In this document: piece by piece, positions 31,357 through 40,056 of the stretch
How the letters are laid out: every line of letters starts with the position of its first letter
Position numbering within the stretch: position 1 is the stretch's first letter
Origin: Acetatifactor sp.
Lineage (GTDB): Bacteria; Bacillota; Clostridia; Lachnospirales; Lachnospiraceae
Direction of reading: 5' to 3'
Length of the DNA: 48,755 nucleotides
Assembly (NCBI GenBank): GCA_024403365.1
Contig: JAKSRX010000003.1
Span: 1 to 48,755 of the forward strand
Notes under the pieces: model-generated
Database searches by the model: none
Told to the model about the DNA's origin: nothing
The model's input: only the letters and a program-made list of their open reading frames with translations
Program-made: the position numbers and the translations under genes

Positions 31357-33309
31357 CTAAATTCTGGTGATTCCGTCATCCTCGTACAGCTCGTACTCCG
31401 CTCCGGAGTAGCCCAGCCACTCTATGGTCGACATGTCGATGTCCGCAGTATTCTCCGCCGCCTTCACCAAAGGAATGCACTTTTTCTTGCGGACGAAGAG
31501 AGGCACCTCGTTCAATGCCACCTCCACATAGTGATGTCCCTGGGGAAGCTGCTCGGTGTGAAGGGTTCCGTCCGGCAGGAATTTCACGAGCAGCATCTCC
31601 TCCGGCAGGTATACATATCTTCCCTCCGCATTCTGAGTATAGACAGGAGCGATCATGATCTCATTGCCCACCATCAGCTGGTCTTCCACCCTGCGGGCCA
31701 TGGTATCATCGGGATACACAAAGGCCAGCGGTTTGAACATCATATCGTCTCGCAGTGCCGCCTTCATGTATTCACTGTAGAGATAAGGGATCAATCGATA
31801 TCTCACGCTGATGACATGTCTGAAGTCCTCGATTCCCTCGAACTGATATGCCTCCTGTAATCTGGTATCGAGGGCGGAGTGATTACGCATCAGGGGTGTG
31901 AACACCCCCAGTGCCAGCCAGCGCAGCAACAGATCTCTGGTGGTATCGCAGCCGAAACCGCCCAGATCCGCGCCAACATACAGGAAACCGCACATATTCA
32001 GAGAAGGCAGCATCTTCAGATTCAACAGAAGGTGAGACCACCAGGACTTATTGTCACCGGTCCAGATACCGCCGTAACGGTGCATACCGATGTAAGAAGA
32101 TCTGGAAAACAACAGGATCCTCTTATCCGGTGAGATCTTTTCAAAAGCCTCACCCGCAGCCCTTGTCATATTGTAGCCATATAGATTATGTACGTCGCTG
32201 TGACGCACCATTTTGCCGTTGACTTTGTGATAGAAGGAGTCATAATCCTTCCGACTGTTTGCCAGTCCCGCCGCCATGCTTCCCAGTGCAAAGGGAGGGA
32301 TCTCCCGCCCCGTTCTCAGTTCTCTGTCATAAGCCTCTCTGAGTGCTTCCACTCCCTCAGGAGTATAGAAGATAGCAGGCTCATTCATATCATTCCAGAA
32401 ACCATCGATTCCTGCCGAGGTCAGGCGTTCATATTTTCCGCCAAACCAGGCTCTCGCTTCCGGATCCAGCACATCCGGGAAATGTGTCAGTCCCGGCCAG
32501 ACTGCAGCCTCGAAATCACTGCCGTCCTCTCTCTTACAGAAATAACCGTTTCTTTTGCCTTCCTCATACACATCGTAACCGTCCTCGATCTTGACGCCGG
32601 CATCGATGATGGGTACGGGATGGATCTTCGCTTCCTTCATCTCACTGACGAAGGCCTTGAAATCAGGGAATTCCTCCGGGTTGACCGTAAAGTCTTTGTA
32701 ACCCTGCATATAATCGATATCCATGTACAGCATGTCCATGGGAATATGGTTCTCGCGATGTTTTCTGACTACGGTTCTGAAATCCTCTGCTGTCTTATAT
32801 CCCCAACGGCTCTGGCCGAAGCCAAAAGCAAACCTGGGCGGAATATAACTGCGTCCGATGATGCCGCGGAACTCTCTCACGATATCCAAAGGGCTGTCCC
32901 CTTCCAGCACATAGAGATAGAGATCTGCCCGCTTACAACGAATGGTCATCACATCCGATCTTGTGAATCCGATATCGAATTCCAGGTCGGAAGGATAGTC
33001 TATGAACAGACCGAAGGTCTTCTCCCCGGAAAGGATCAGGAAATTGTGAGCACCATACAGAGAAAGAATGTCCTCCGCATGGTTGGGAATATCCGAGCAG
33101 TTACTGATATAACGATATCCTCGCTTGTTGATCCCGCGATTGCTCTCTCCCAAGCCATACACCATATCCTGCTTTGCCATAGTATAAGTCATGCAGAAAC
33201 CATCCTCTGTGGTAATGGTTCCCACTTCAGGCATTCCCTCACTCAGGGGCAATTCCCGTACCACTGCATCTGTTTCAAAGGGCGTTCCGAATCTATATTT
33301 GCGAATCAT
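31357..33309 (-). CDS. GH31 alpha-glucosidase (cytosolic)
   Basis: The 650-residue protein has the GH31 order: GLGESNRGINKRG, FGFGQSRWGYKT, PMDMLYMDIDYM, the nucleophile D307 in GFWNDMNEPA, and the probable acid/base Asp in GIWTGDN. It lacks a signal peptide and hydrolyses alpha-glucosides released from imported oligosaccharides or glycogen. GGGAGG lies 5 nt before the ATG. It sits 30 nt after the nuclease gene and 18 nt before a coiled-coil gene, all on one strand. That placement looks like a shared transcript, though a metabolic link to its neighbours is not obvious. Confidence 0.92.
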   Translation of the reverse strand: MIRKYRFGTPFETDAVVRELPLSEGMPEVGTITTEDGFCMTYTMAKQDMVYGLGESNRGINKRGYRYISNCSDIPNHAEDILSLYGAHNFLILSGEKTFGLFIDYPSDLEFDIGFTRSDVMTIRCKRADLYLYVLEGDSPLDIVREFRGIIGRSYIPPRFAFGFGQSRWGYKTAEDFRTVVRKHRENHIPMDMLYMDIDYMQGYKDFTVNPEEFPDFKAFVSEMKEAKIHPVPIIDAGVKIEDGYDVYEEGKRNGYFCKREDGSDFEAAVWPGLTHFPDVLDPEARAWFGGKYERLTSAGIDGFWNDMNEPAIFYTPEGVEALREAYDRELRTGREIPPFALGSMAAGLANSRKDYDSFYHKVNGKMVRHSDVHNLYGYNMTRAAGEAFEKISPDKRILLFSRSSYIGMHRYGGIWTGDNKSWWSHLLLNLKMLPSLNMCGFLYVGADLGGFGCDTTRDLLLRWLALGVFTPLMRNHSALDTRLQEAYQFEGIEDFRHVISVRYRLIPYLYSEYMKAALRDDMMFKPLAFVYPDDTMARRVEDQLMVGNEIMIAPVYTQNAEGRYVYLPEEMLLVKFLPDGTLHTEQLPQGHHYVEVALNEVPLFVRKKKCIPLVKAAENTADIDMSTIEWLGYSGAEYELYEDDGITRI

Positions 33310-33339
33310 TTTGACCTCCCGAATCGTAACCGATTCCTA

Positions 33340-36117
33340 TTACTGTTCCATAATGTATTTCAAGATCTTACCGATATTTTTCAATTCTTCCTTGGTGGAA
33401 ATGGTGATGACATCCATCATCTGTCCGCGGAGAACATAATTGCTGTAAGGGCCGTTGGCCATATCGCTTAAAACGATCAGCACCTTCTTGTATCCGATGC
33501 CGAAGTGGTCTGCCAGGCTGTCCAGGGTCAGATAGAAGCTTTCCTTGACTTCCTTCGTAGATTTACATTCCACCAGAACGGAACGGAATCCCTTAGTCAG
33601 GATACAATCCAGTTCATTTACCACATCGTCACACTCCCACTTGAACTTAAAGGCTCCCTGCACGTCATCAAACCAGCCGGTTCGCACTGCCTCAAAGTAC
33701 ACATAAGACTCCAGCAGATCTCCTGCCTTCGCGCAGATCCACTTCACCTTATGATTCAGCACCTTGAAGGTGATCTTTCTGTTTCCGGGGGCAGTTCCCT
33801 CGGGGCAGTAGATCTCCCAGGAGGTGATAAAATCCTTGTCTCTCATGGCCTCCAGCATCTTCCGAACCACCCGTGACATATCGGTGTCATCCTTGATATC
33901 GTAACGTGTATCGATATCCATGTTCTCTGCACCGCCGGTCTTTACAATATCTGCGATCTTCGTCCAGGCAGCGGTACACTGATAGAAGTCTCTCTCACCG
34001 ATGGCATCACCGCAGTAGATCTCCCACAGTTCCTTGTACACATCAGCAAAGTCCATGTAGTTGAACTCTTTGTCCTTCGCGTTAAGCAGCGCAAACATAT
34101 CCTCTACCTGAATGAAGCTTGTCACCTGCATATACTGCAGATATTCGCAGTTTACAAGGTTGCAGAATTGTCTGCTGTAACTGTCAAACTCAAAGTAGGG
34201 GTACTTCTCACTGAAAGCACGCACTACCTTGCTGTTAAGCAATGAGGAGCGGCTCATAGGATTGGTGCCGTCATAATAATCAATGGGAAGATCAGACACG
34301 GCAGCCAGCATCTCCTCAGGCAAAGTATCCACGGAATCGTAGGTCTGCATTGCATAGTCCTGAATGGTACCGTCCTTCTGCAGCTTCGCAAGACTGTCAC
34401 AAATTGCTGTATATGCGTCTATCTTCTTCTCATCCTTGCGGAAAAAGACGCGGAATCGGATCGCACACTTCTTTCCTCTGTAGTCAAAGTAGTTGCGGAT
34501 CGCTCTGCATTTTGACTCAAATACAGCGGGATTTGTGGTATATTCATAGACATACAGGTATGTGATCTCGGAAGCGTACAGCGCCGTTGCGGATGCTACG
34601 CTTCGGAAATAATCATCGTTGTTGGATCTTGCGGAGCTGGCCTCGCCCAGTGCCATACACAGTTTTACATCAGGCTTGTTGGTCAGGATAAAAGGGATCT
34701 GACGGATCAGTTCCGCATTGATCTCCTTGTTGTCGCGATAGCGATTTGCCTCCAGCACAGGGAACAGCATCTTGCTGATCTCTGCCAATACACCCTTTGC
34801 CTTGCCGCGATTCTCCTCGGGAAGCAGGTACAGTTCGCTCTCCAAACTCTTTCTGTAGGTCTCATACTGTGCCGCATAGGATTCGCTGTCTCCCAGGACA
34901 TTAGAGATGCAGAAGTTCAGTCTGTCGAATTCCCTTTTTGTCATTTGGGACTCTACCGCATATCTCTCCAGTTCATCTCGCTTCTGATCCAGTTCATAGA
35001 GATTCTTTTTCAATTGTCTTCCGGCTGCTCTCATAGTTCTGTGCATCTCGATGGATACACGGTCCAGATTGTCCAGACCGGTGGTGGCTACCGTACCATC
35101 CCAGGTCTTGTGTTCTGCGAAGTTACCGGTCTGCAGAGGGGTCTCCGCCGTACACTTTACGATACAGGGATGGGCGATCAGTCGACCATCCTCGTTCAGT
35201 TTCTTTCTGCTCTCGGATGTAGCAAGGGAGAAATAGTTGGCGTTTCCGTTCTTGTCCGTATAGCGCACTGCTCCCTCGGTTACCTTCTCCAGTACCCAGC
35301 GTCTGTGCTCCAGCATTGCCAGTTCCGCCAGAATTCTTGCTTCCTCGGAATTGGGGTTCGCTTCTGCGTGCTTCAGGACATTCTGCAGTTCTGCCGCCAC
35401 CTGCTGCGGGTTGGATCCTGTGATCCCTACGCTGCGCAGCTTGTAAGGAATGGAAAGCACGAAGGATACGGAAGAATTATAGTGATAGGGCTGTGCGAAT
35501 CTCTCCTTCACCTTCTCATAATCCAGGTTGCCGTGGCCTTCCCAAATTCTATGGGTATTGAAAGCCATTCTCTCCAGTTCCGCATAGGAAGAGATCGCCG
35601 TATGGGCATCCACTACCTCCTGGTACTCGGGGGCATCTGCCTCGCCGTTGAAGCTGACCTCGATCTTCCCCTGCTTCAGGAAGGAAGCCAGGCAATGCTC
35701 GCTCACCACCTGCTTGAACAGATCCGCGATCTCTGCGTTGTAGTCATCATCCTCCGTAGCCACGAAAATATATCTGAAATTCTCGGACAGATTATCTAGT
35801 GCCGCCTCTGTGGGCTTGAAGAAAAGGTGTCCGTACATATCCTGGGCATCCTCGTCATCTACCGCGATAAACTCAGCCAGAGCGGGTCGCTCCTTTAAGT
35901 ACTCCTCCTTGATCTCAGGCTTCGAATTGCACCAGTAGATACGCAGAGACTTTCGGATCATCTGGCCTACCTGCAGGCTCTGATCCACGAACTCAGCGGC
36001 AAACTCTCCGTCACCGATGACCAGAAGTGCCATGTCCTTATCTTCCGGATCGCACCAGTTGTAGAAAGGATGATCATATATATGCTGTTGAACGATTTGC
36101 GTTATTGTAGATTCCAT
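33340..36117 (-). CDS. Rossmann - RyR - CARF-like - PD-(D/E)xK (DUF1887-type) protein, candidate stand-alone defence or stress effector
   Basis: The 925-residue soluble protein reads in order as follows. A Rossmann domain (about 28-160) has VIGDGEFAAEF, like TrkA-N. A segment NSSVSFVLSIPYKLRSVGI (214-232) leads into a RyR-type domain (about 258-366; LAMLEHRRWVLEKVTEG, HPCIV, LDNLDRVSIEMHR). A helical linker follows (370-470). Next is a CARF-like alpha/beta region (about 480-630) with DGTNPMS (616-622) where CARF proteins have GGTKxMS. The C-terminal nuclease domain (about 790-925) resembles DUF1887/Card1, with E803 (GDLLESYVY), D837 (NELD) and E850-C-K852. Those are PD-(D/E)xK catalytic positions. 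AGGAGA precedes the ATG. No CRISPR genes are nearby. The nuclease call is firm; the RyR and Rossmann calls are good; the CARF call is tentative. Confidence 0.75.
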   Translation of the reverse strand: MESTITQIVQQHIYDHPFYNWCDPEDKDMALLVIGDGEFAAEFVDQSLQVGQMIRKSLRIYWCNSKPEIKEEYLKERPALAEFIAVDDEDAQDMYGHLFFKPTEAALDNLSENFRYIFVATEDDDYNAEIADLFKQVVSEHCLASFLKQGKIEVSFNGEADAPEYQEVVDAHTAISSYAELERMAFNTHRIWEGHGNLDYEKVKERFAQPYHYNSSVSFVLSIPYKLRSVGITGSNPQQVAAELQNVLKHAEANPNSEEARILAELAMLEHRRWVLEKVTEGAVRYTDKNGNANYFSLATSESRKKLNEDGRLIAHPCIVKCTAETPLQTGNFAEHKTWDGTVATTGLDNLDRVSIEMHRTMRAAGRQLKKNLYELDQKRDELERYAVESQMTKREFDRLNFCISNVLGDSESYAAQYETYRKSLESELYLLPEENRGKAKGVLAEISKMLFPVLEANRYRDNKEINAELIRQIPFILTNKPDVKLCMALGEASSARSNNDDYFRSVASATALYASEITYLYVYEYTTNPAVFESKCRAIRNYFDYRGKKCAIRFRVFFRKDEKKIDAYTAICDSLAKLQKDGTIQDYAMQTYDSVDTLPEEMLAAVSDLPIDYYDGTNPMSRSSLLNSKVVRAFSEKYPYFEFDSYSRQFCNLVNCEYLQYMQVTSFIQVEDMFALLNAKDKEFNYMDFADVYKELWEIYCGDAIGERDFYQCTAAWTKIADIVKTGGAENMDIDTRYDIKDDTDMSRVVRKMLEAMRDKDFITSWEIYCPEGTAPGNRKITFKVLNHKVKWICAKAGDLLESYVYFEAVRTGWFDDVQGAFKFKWECDDVVNELDCILTKGFRSVLVECKSTKEVKESFYLTLDSLADHFGIGYKKVLIVLSDMANGPYSNYVLRGQMMDVITISTKEELKNIGKILKYIMEQ

Positions 36118-36155
36118 ATTTTCTCTCCTGAATTCACAATTTCACTACTCTCATT

Positions 36156-36184
36156 ATTGTACCTTATTTTGCTTTTTTCGTCCA
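36156..36184 (-). promoter_or_regulatory. Candidate promoter of the nuclease-gene operon
   Basis: On the minus strand TGGACG (36179-36184), 17-nt spacer, TACAAT (36156-36161), 38 nt before the start codon. It is divergent from the DtxR-family promoter. Confidence 0.5.
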
Positions 36185-36219
36185 TATCTAAGCGGATATG
36201 TGTGCGCATCGAAAAGCAT

Positions 36220-36248
36220 TTTACAGTTTCCCCTAAATATGTTATGCT
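36220..36248 (+). promoter_or_regulatory. Promoter of the DtxR-family gene
   Basis: TTTACA (36220-36225), 17-nt spacer, TATGCT (36243-36248). Confidence 0.7.
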
Positions 36249-36262
36249 GACAGCAATAACCC

Positions 36263-36290
36263 ACGTCGGTTCCCTGTGAGTTTCCGACGT
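36263..36290 (+). other. Leader inverted repeat upstream of the DtxR-family gene
   Basis: Arms ACGTCGG (36263-36269) and CCGACGT (36284-36290) separated by 14 nt, starting about 8 nt after the predicted transcription start and ending 27 nt before the start codon. It could be an operator for the encoded regulator or an mRNA hairpin. Confidence 0.5.
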
Positions 36291-36317
36291 TACACCATTT
36301 GTTTCCGGGAGGCTTTT

Positions 36318-36695
36318 ATGGCATCTGATCGTTCCGAATCCCAAGAGAATTATATTGAGACCATACACATCCTCAGCAAGAAAAAGCCTGTGGTTCGCTC
36401 TGTTGATATCGCCAATGAACTGGGGTTCAAAAAACCCAGCATCAGCATCGCCATGAAATCACTGCGCGAGCAGGAATTGATCACCGTCACCGAGGAAGGA
36501 TATATCTACCTTACGGAAAAGGGCCTTGCCATCGCCATGAGCGTCTACGAGAAGCATCAGGTACTGACCGAGACTCTGATCAGCCTTGGTGTCCCCGAGA
36601 AGATCGCAGAGGAAGACGCCTGCCGCATCGAGCACATCATCAGCGAGGAGACCTTCTTAGCTATCAAAGAACACAGAAAGAACAAACGATCCTAA
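36318..36695 (+). CDS. DtxR/MntR-family metal-dependent regulator
   Basis: The 125-residue protein has the winged-helix domain (ENYIETIHILSKKKPVVRSVDIANELG then KKPSISIAMKSLREQELI) and the metal-binding dimerisation helices with EKHQ and EEDACRIEHIISEE. These supply the Glu, Cys and His ligands of the family. No SH3-like third domain is present, as in MntR. It should bind DNA when loaded with Mn or Fe. GGGAGG lies 5 nt before the ATG at 36318; an ATG 14 codons upstream sits within the leader repeat. No metal transporter is adjacent, so its targets are elsewhere or include its divergent neighbour. Confidence 0.9.
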   Translation: MASDRSESQENYIETIHILSKKKPVVRSVDIANELGFKKPSISIAMKSLREQELITVTEEGYIYLTEKGLAIAMSVYEKHQVLTETLISLGVPEKIAEEDACRIEHIISEETFLAIKEHRKNKRS

Positions 36696-36709
36696 ATTCA
36701 AACATAAGA

Positions 36710-36751
36710 AAGGGACCGCTCCAGTCACGGAGTGGTCCCTTATTTGTTTTT
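36710..36751. terminator. Terminator between the DtxR-family and EamA genes
   Basis: Stem AAGGGACC-GCTCC with GGAG-T-GGTCCCTT (36710-36741), followed by ATTTGTTTTT on the plus strand. It overlaps the last codon of the convergent EamA gene. Confidence 0.82.
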
Positions 36752-37621
36752 CAAGGCAGATACCGATATACCTGCAATGACAAGTAAAATACCGATCACA
36801 ACATCCACCGGCAATGTTTCGCCGTAGACTGCCACGCCTACCACTGCTGCCGTCACCGGTTCGATGGAGGCTATGATGGAAGCCTTGCCGTTCTCCACGT
36901 GCTTAAGCCCTGCCGTATACAGCAGATAGGGAAGCACTGTACATACGATACCGAATCCCGCACAGAGCAGATAATTCTTCAGATCTCCCCCGCAGGCTTC
37001 CGGGATCTTGCTGACATCAGCCAGAAAGAAGCTTCCTGCCGCAGCGAAGCAGAAGGTATAGAAGGTGATGGTCATACTGCTGTAGTTACGCTTCAGGGCA
37101 AACTTGCCGAAGATGGAATACAGTGCATAACCGAAACCGGCACCAAGACCTGCCAGAAGTCCTGCCAGGGATAAGGCTTCGGACTGACCTGCGATTCCCG
37201 TCACCAGCACACAGCCCACGAAGGTGAGCACCAGAGAAAGCACCTTCACTGTGGTAAACTTCTCTCCGAACAGGAACCTGGAAAGGATCATCACGATAGC
37301 CGGTGCGGTATATAGCAGCACCGCTGCCGCCGCCATGGATTCTATCTCGATGGCCTTGAAGTAACAAAAGTTGAAAAAAACAATACTGGCGATCCCTGTT
37401 CCCAGGAAGCACCAGATATCTTTGATCTTGATCTGAAATAACGTTCTGTCATAGATCAGCAGAACCACCGCCATGACAACACAGGTCACCAGCACTCTCA
37501 GGAACACGATGTCCATGGAAGCCAGTCCCAGCGCATTCAATGGCCTTACAAACAAACCGATGCATCCCCACAGAAGTCCTGCCAGAACGATGCATACCGG
37601 CGCAAACCAATGCTTTCGCAT
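36740..37621 (-). CDS. EamA/DMT-family transporter
   Basis: A 293-residue protein with ten membrane helices in two EamA repeats (about 8-140 and 150-290), including WGCIGLFVRPLNALG near the start and ASIEPVTAAVVGVAVYGE in the second repeat. Members export amino acids, nucleosides or other small metabolites; the substrate cannot be told. AAAGGA precedes the ATG. It lies 18 nt after the GT2 gene on the same strand. Confidence 0.88.
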   Translation of the reverse strand: MRKHWFAPVCIVLAGLLWGCIGLFVRPLNALGLASMDIVFLRVLVTCVVMAVVLLIYDRTLFQIKIKDIWCFLGTGIASIVFFNFCYFKAIEIESMAAAAVLLYTAPAIVMILSRFLFGEKFTTVKVLSLVLTFVGCVLVTGIAGQSEALSLAGLLAGLGAGFGYALYSIFGKFALKRNYSSMTITFYTFCFAAAGSFFLADVSKIPEACGGDLKNYLLCAGFGIVCTVLPYLLYTAGLKHVENGKASIIASIEPVTAAVVGVAVYGETLPVDVVIGILLVIAGISVSALKNK

Positions 37622-37639
37622 AAAGCGTTTATCCTTTCA

Positions 37640-38653
37640 CTAACGCATTCTCCGGTACATCCAGAGTGCGCTGTAATACACATAAAAACCCATCGTACTT
37701 TTCATCAGAAGATCGATCATCTTCTTCTGCTCCGCATCCTTGATGCGTGGATAATAGGGATTCTGTCTGAAGTTCGGGAAATTGTTCAGAATACCCTTCT
37801 TTAATTCTTTTACAAAGCCAATATGCTTCTCCTTGCAGCCAAGCATATAAGAGAACAGGGTGTTGACAAAGTAGAGCTCCGTGTAGCGGAATTCCACAGC
37901 GTCATGATACTTCTCCAGGCCGCCGTTTTCCTTCATACTTTTCAGCATGATATCCATAGCGGTCATTCTGTCTCTGCATCTGCTCTCGGTAATGGTATTC
38001 ACCGTGGAGGTGCTGTGCTGATAGTAGAAATACATGGGTTCGGAGACCTTCTCAAAGTGGGTGAAATGCACCGACCACAGAGGGCCCGCGCAGTTATCCT
38101 CATAGAAGATCCCTTCGGGGAAACGAAGGTGATTCTCCTCGATGACGCTTCTCTTGTAGATCTTGGTGACCATATAGCCGCACTCCATAATGTGCAGAGT
38201 GTGCTTTTCCTCATCCAATACGCCACAGTGCTGCTCCGTGTAAAGTGTCACAGGGTTGCCCGGAGTAAAAGTATGCTCCCGCACGATACTGCAGTCGCAG
38301 CCCACAAAATCCGCTCCGGTCTCCTCGGCCTTTTGCAGCAGTTTCTCGTAGTAATCCGGTGTGATCCAGTCATCACTGTCAATAAAGCTGATCCATTCAC
38401 CCTTGGCATACTGACGACCCGTATTCTTGGCGGTTCCCTGTCTGGAATTCTTCTCATGGGTATACACATGAAAACGATCCGGATACTTCTCTGCGTACTC
38501 CTTGAGTACCTCAGGTGACTCATCCGTGGAAGCATCGTCCACCGCAATGATCTCCAGATCGGAGCAGGTCTGATGCAGGATGGAATCCAGGCAGAAATTC
38601 AATTTTCCTTCGCCGGCAGTATTATACACCGGAATGATGACGCTAACCTTCAT
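37640..38653 (-). CDS. Family 2 glycosyltransferase
   Basis: The 337-residue protein has the GT-A start VSVIIPVYN, the nucleotide-binding VDDASTDES and the metal site FIDSDDWITPDYYEKL. It transfers a sugar from a nucleotide donor at the cytosolic membrane face to a surface glycan. The ATG at 38653 follows AAGGA by 5 nt; its start region overlaps the end of the GT52 gene. Together with that gene it forms a small glycan-building unit. Confidence 0.9.
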   Translation of the reverse strand: MKVSVIIPVYNTAGEGKLNFCLDSILHQTCSDLEIIAVDDASTDESPEVLKEYAEKYPDRFHVYTHEKNSRQGTAKNTGRQYAKGEWISFIDSDDWITPDYYEKLLQKAEETGADFVGCDCSIVREHTFTPGNPVTLYTEQHCGVLDEEKHTLHIMECGYMVTKIYKRSVIEENHLRFPEGIFYEDNCAGPLWSVHFTHFEKVSEPMYFYYQHSTSTVNTITESRCRDRMTAMDIMLKSMKENGGLEKYHDAVEFRYTELYFVNTLFSYMLGCKEKHIGFVKELKKGILNNFPNFRQNPYYPRIKDAEQKKMIDLLMKSTMGFYVYYSALWMYRRMR

Positions 38654-38667
38654 ATCTATCCTTATCA

Positions 38668-39738
38668 TCAAATGAAACGATTCTGGCCATGTTTATCATC
38701 GGCCTCGTACTTGTCCATAAACTCGTAGCTTAAGCGCACCTTCTCGTCCGCAAAGCGAATGGCACCCAGTTCCGTGTAGACGCTGACGATCTTTTTGAAA
38801 TGGACCTCTCTGAAGAAATTCAGGATCTCCATAGGAACGCAGGCGTCGAACTGGGGCACCTGAGCGAAAAGAGTCTTGTAATCCAGTTCATCTCTGGGAT
38901 GAGGCTTGAAGAACACGTTGCCTTCTTTGCTGTACTCCGCTAACAGATCTTGGAAGATCCTTTCACGCACATCCAGAGTGCAGAGGGGCTCCGTCAGGAT
39001 CAGGATATTGTCCTTGGTAGGATCCAATGCCCGGATCTGCTCACGCAGCAGATCGATGTTGGGGACGAAGATCTCCACCAGGATCTTCTCTTCTTCCTCC
39101 GTGAGTTTTGCAATCAGCTCGTTTCTGGGCACTTCTTTATATTTGTAATACTTATATTTCAGTTTCTCGATATTGTTGACTTCCATATCGATACAGTACT
39201 TGCTATGTCCGTTGCAGATAAAGATCAGGTTCAGTTTCTCACTGAAGAAAAGCTTCAATCCGAAGTGGCCGATATTGGAAGTACGTGCTCCGTCCACGGT
39301 AAGCAGCGTATCCAGTCCGTCCTCCACCGCATGGTACCGAATATGCTGCTGATTCAGATAATATCCGATAGGGTCCTGATCACAGAAAACATAGACCTCA
39401 TCGTACTGTCTGAAATCCACCGGCACAAAGGGCGCCTGCAGTTTGGCAAACTTTTTGGTCAGCAGGATCCTGTTCCACATGTTGCTGACGATATTGCCGC
39501 TGTCCTTGCGATATTTATCCAATTCCGGGAAGAAATCTTCTCTCTTCTCGTCGTACCACACCACGTCCTCGAAGAGACCGGATGCTTTCGCTCTCACATC
39601 CAGATCACCGAACTTGATAGACATGGTACTCAGGACTAATGTCGCCTTGCCCCTCTCTTCCTTCGGTTTATTCAATTCCTTCAGGCATGTCACAAACACA
39701 TGGTAAAAGGTGTGACATACATAGATCGATCTGCTCAT
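38668..39738 (-). CDS. GT52-like glycosyltransferase (sialyltransferase-related family)
   Basis: The 356-residue protein resembles the lipooligosaccharide/polysialic-acid sialyltransferase group: an N-terminal YVCHTFYHVFV, the nucleotide-binding ILILTEPL, FFKPHPRDELDYK in the C-terminal Rossmann domain, and an acidic VEDGLDT. Family members add sialic acid or other sugars to surface polymers; no sialic acid synthesis genes are in view, so the donor is open. It is first in its operon, with a good promoter and a structured leader, followed by GT2 and EamA genes. Confidence 0.75.
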   Translation of the reverse strand: MSRSIYVCHTFYHVFVTCLKELNKPKEERGKATLVLSTMSIKFGDLDVRAKASGLFEDVVWYDEKREDFFPELDKYRKDSGNIVSNMWNRILLTKKFAKLQAPFVPVDFRQYDEVYVFCDQDPIGYYLNQQHIRYHAVEDGLDTLLTVDGARTSNIGHFGLKLFFSEKLNLIFICNGHSKYCIDMEVNNIEKLKYKYYKYKEVPRNELIAKLTEEEEKILVEIFVPNIDLLREQIRALDPTKDNILILTEPLCTLDVRERIFQDLLAEYSKEGNVFFKPHPRDELDYKTLFAQVPQFDACVPMEILNFFREVHFKKIVSVYTELGAIRFADEKVRLSYEFMDKYEADDKHGQNRFI

Positions 39739-39752
39739 CCGTCCTGCTCTCC

Positions 39753-39792
39753 GCCGAACTCGTTACAGGGGGATCCTGCAACCCTCTCCGGC
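39753..39792 (-). other. Structured leader of the glycosyltransferase operon
   Basis: On the minus strand GCCG (39789-39792) pairs with CGGC (39753-39756), and inside it GTTGCAGG pairs with CCTGTAAC (8 bp, one G-U) around a 5-nt loop. Purine-rich internal loops GAGAGG and GAGTT lie between the stems. It resembles an interior-loop RNA motif but matches no riboswitch I can name. Confidence 0.45.
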
Positions 39793-39810
39793 ACCTTCAC
39801 TTTGTCAGAA

Positions 39811-39839
39811 ATCATACCATAATTTGCCCTAAAAGTAAA
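39811..39839 (-). promoter_or_regulatory. Promoter of the glycosyltransferase operon
   Basis: On the minus strand TTTACT (39834-39839), 17-nt spacer, TATGAT (39811-39816). Confidence 0.72.
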
Positions 39840-39848
39840 CCTGAGCCA

Positions 39849-39890
39849 AATAAGAAAGAGGGAACCCTCTCGGATCCCCTCTTTCTTATT
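39849..39890 (-). terminator. Terminator overlapping the MarR remnant stop codon
   Basis: Perfect 14-bp arms AATAAGAAAGAGGG (39849-39862) and CCCTCTTTCTTATT (39877-39890) with a 14-nt loop; the minus-strand side ends in TTTCTTATTTGG. Confidence 0.75.
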
Positions 39891-40056
39891 CCTCCTCAAA
39901 CTGTCCCAGCAGTTTTCTGAGAATGGTATATAATTGCAATGCCTCTTCTTGAGTGAGGCTGATGCAGCCGCCGATCTTCTGCGGGATCTCCAGGGCTCTC
40001 TCGCGAAGGTCCATGCCTTCCTCCGTGATCTTCACCACCAGGAATCTCTCGGCCAT
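39886..40056 (-). pseudogene. C-terminal remnant of a MarR-family regulator
   Basis: The minus-strand frame ending TAA at 39886 encodes AERFLVVKITEEGMDLR then ERALEIPQKIGGCIS and LTQEEALQLYTILRKLLGQF. That is the wing and C-terminal dimerisation helices of an OhrR/MarR-type protein. The helix-turn-helix half is missing: the frame meets a stop about 27 nt upstream of the only ATG (40056), which lacks a well-placed ribosome site. It keeps a good terminator. The gene was probably truncated when the upstream glucanase operon arrived or was rearranged. An alternative is a 56-residue expressed fragment. Confidence 0.7.

Noticed and set aside
33340-36117. Considered as a Cas accessory nuclease of a type III CRISPR system
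   Set aside because: No array, Cas10 or other cas gene lies within the window, so it is treated as stand-alone; a distant locus cannot be excluded.
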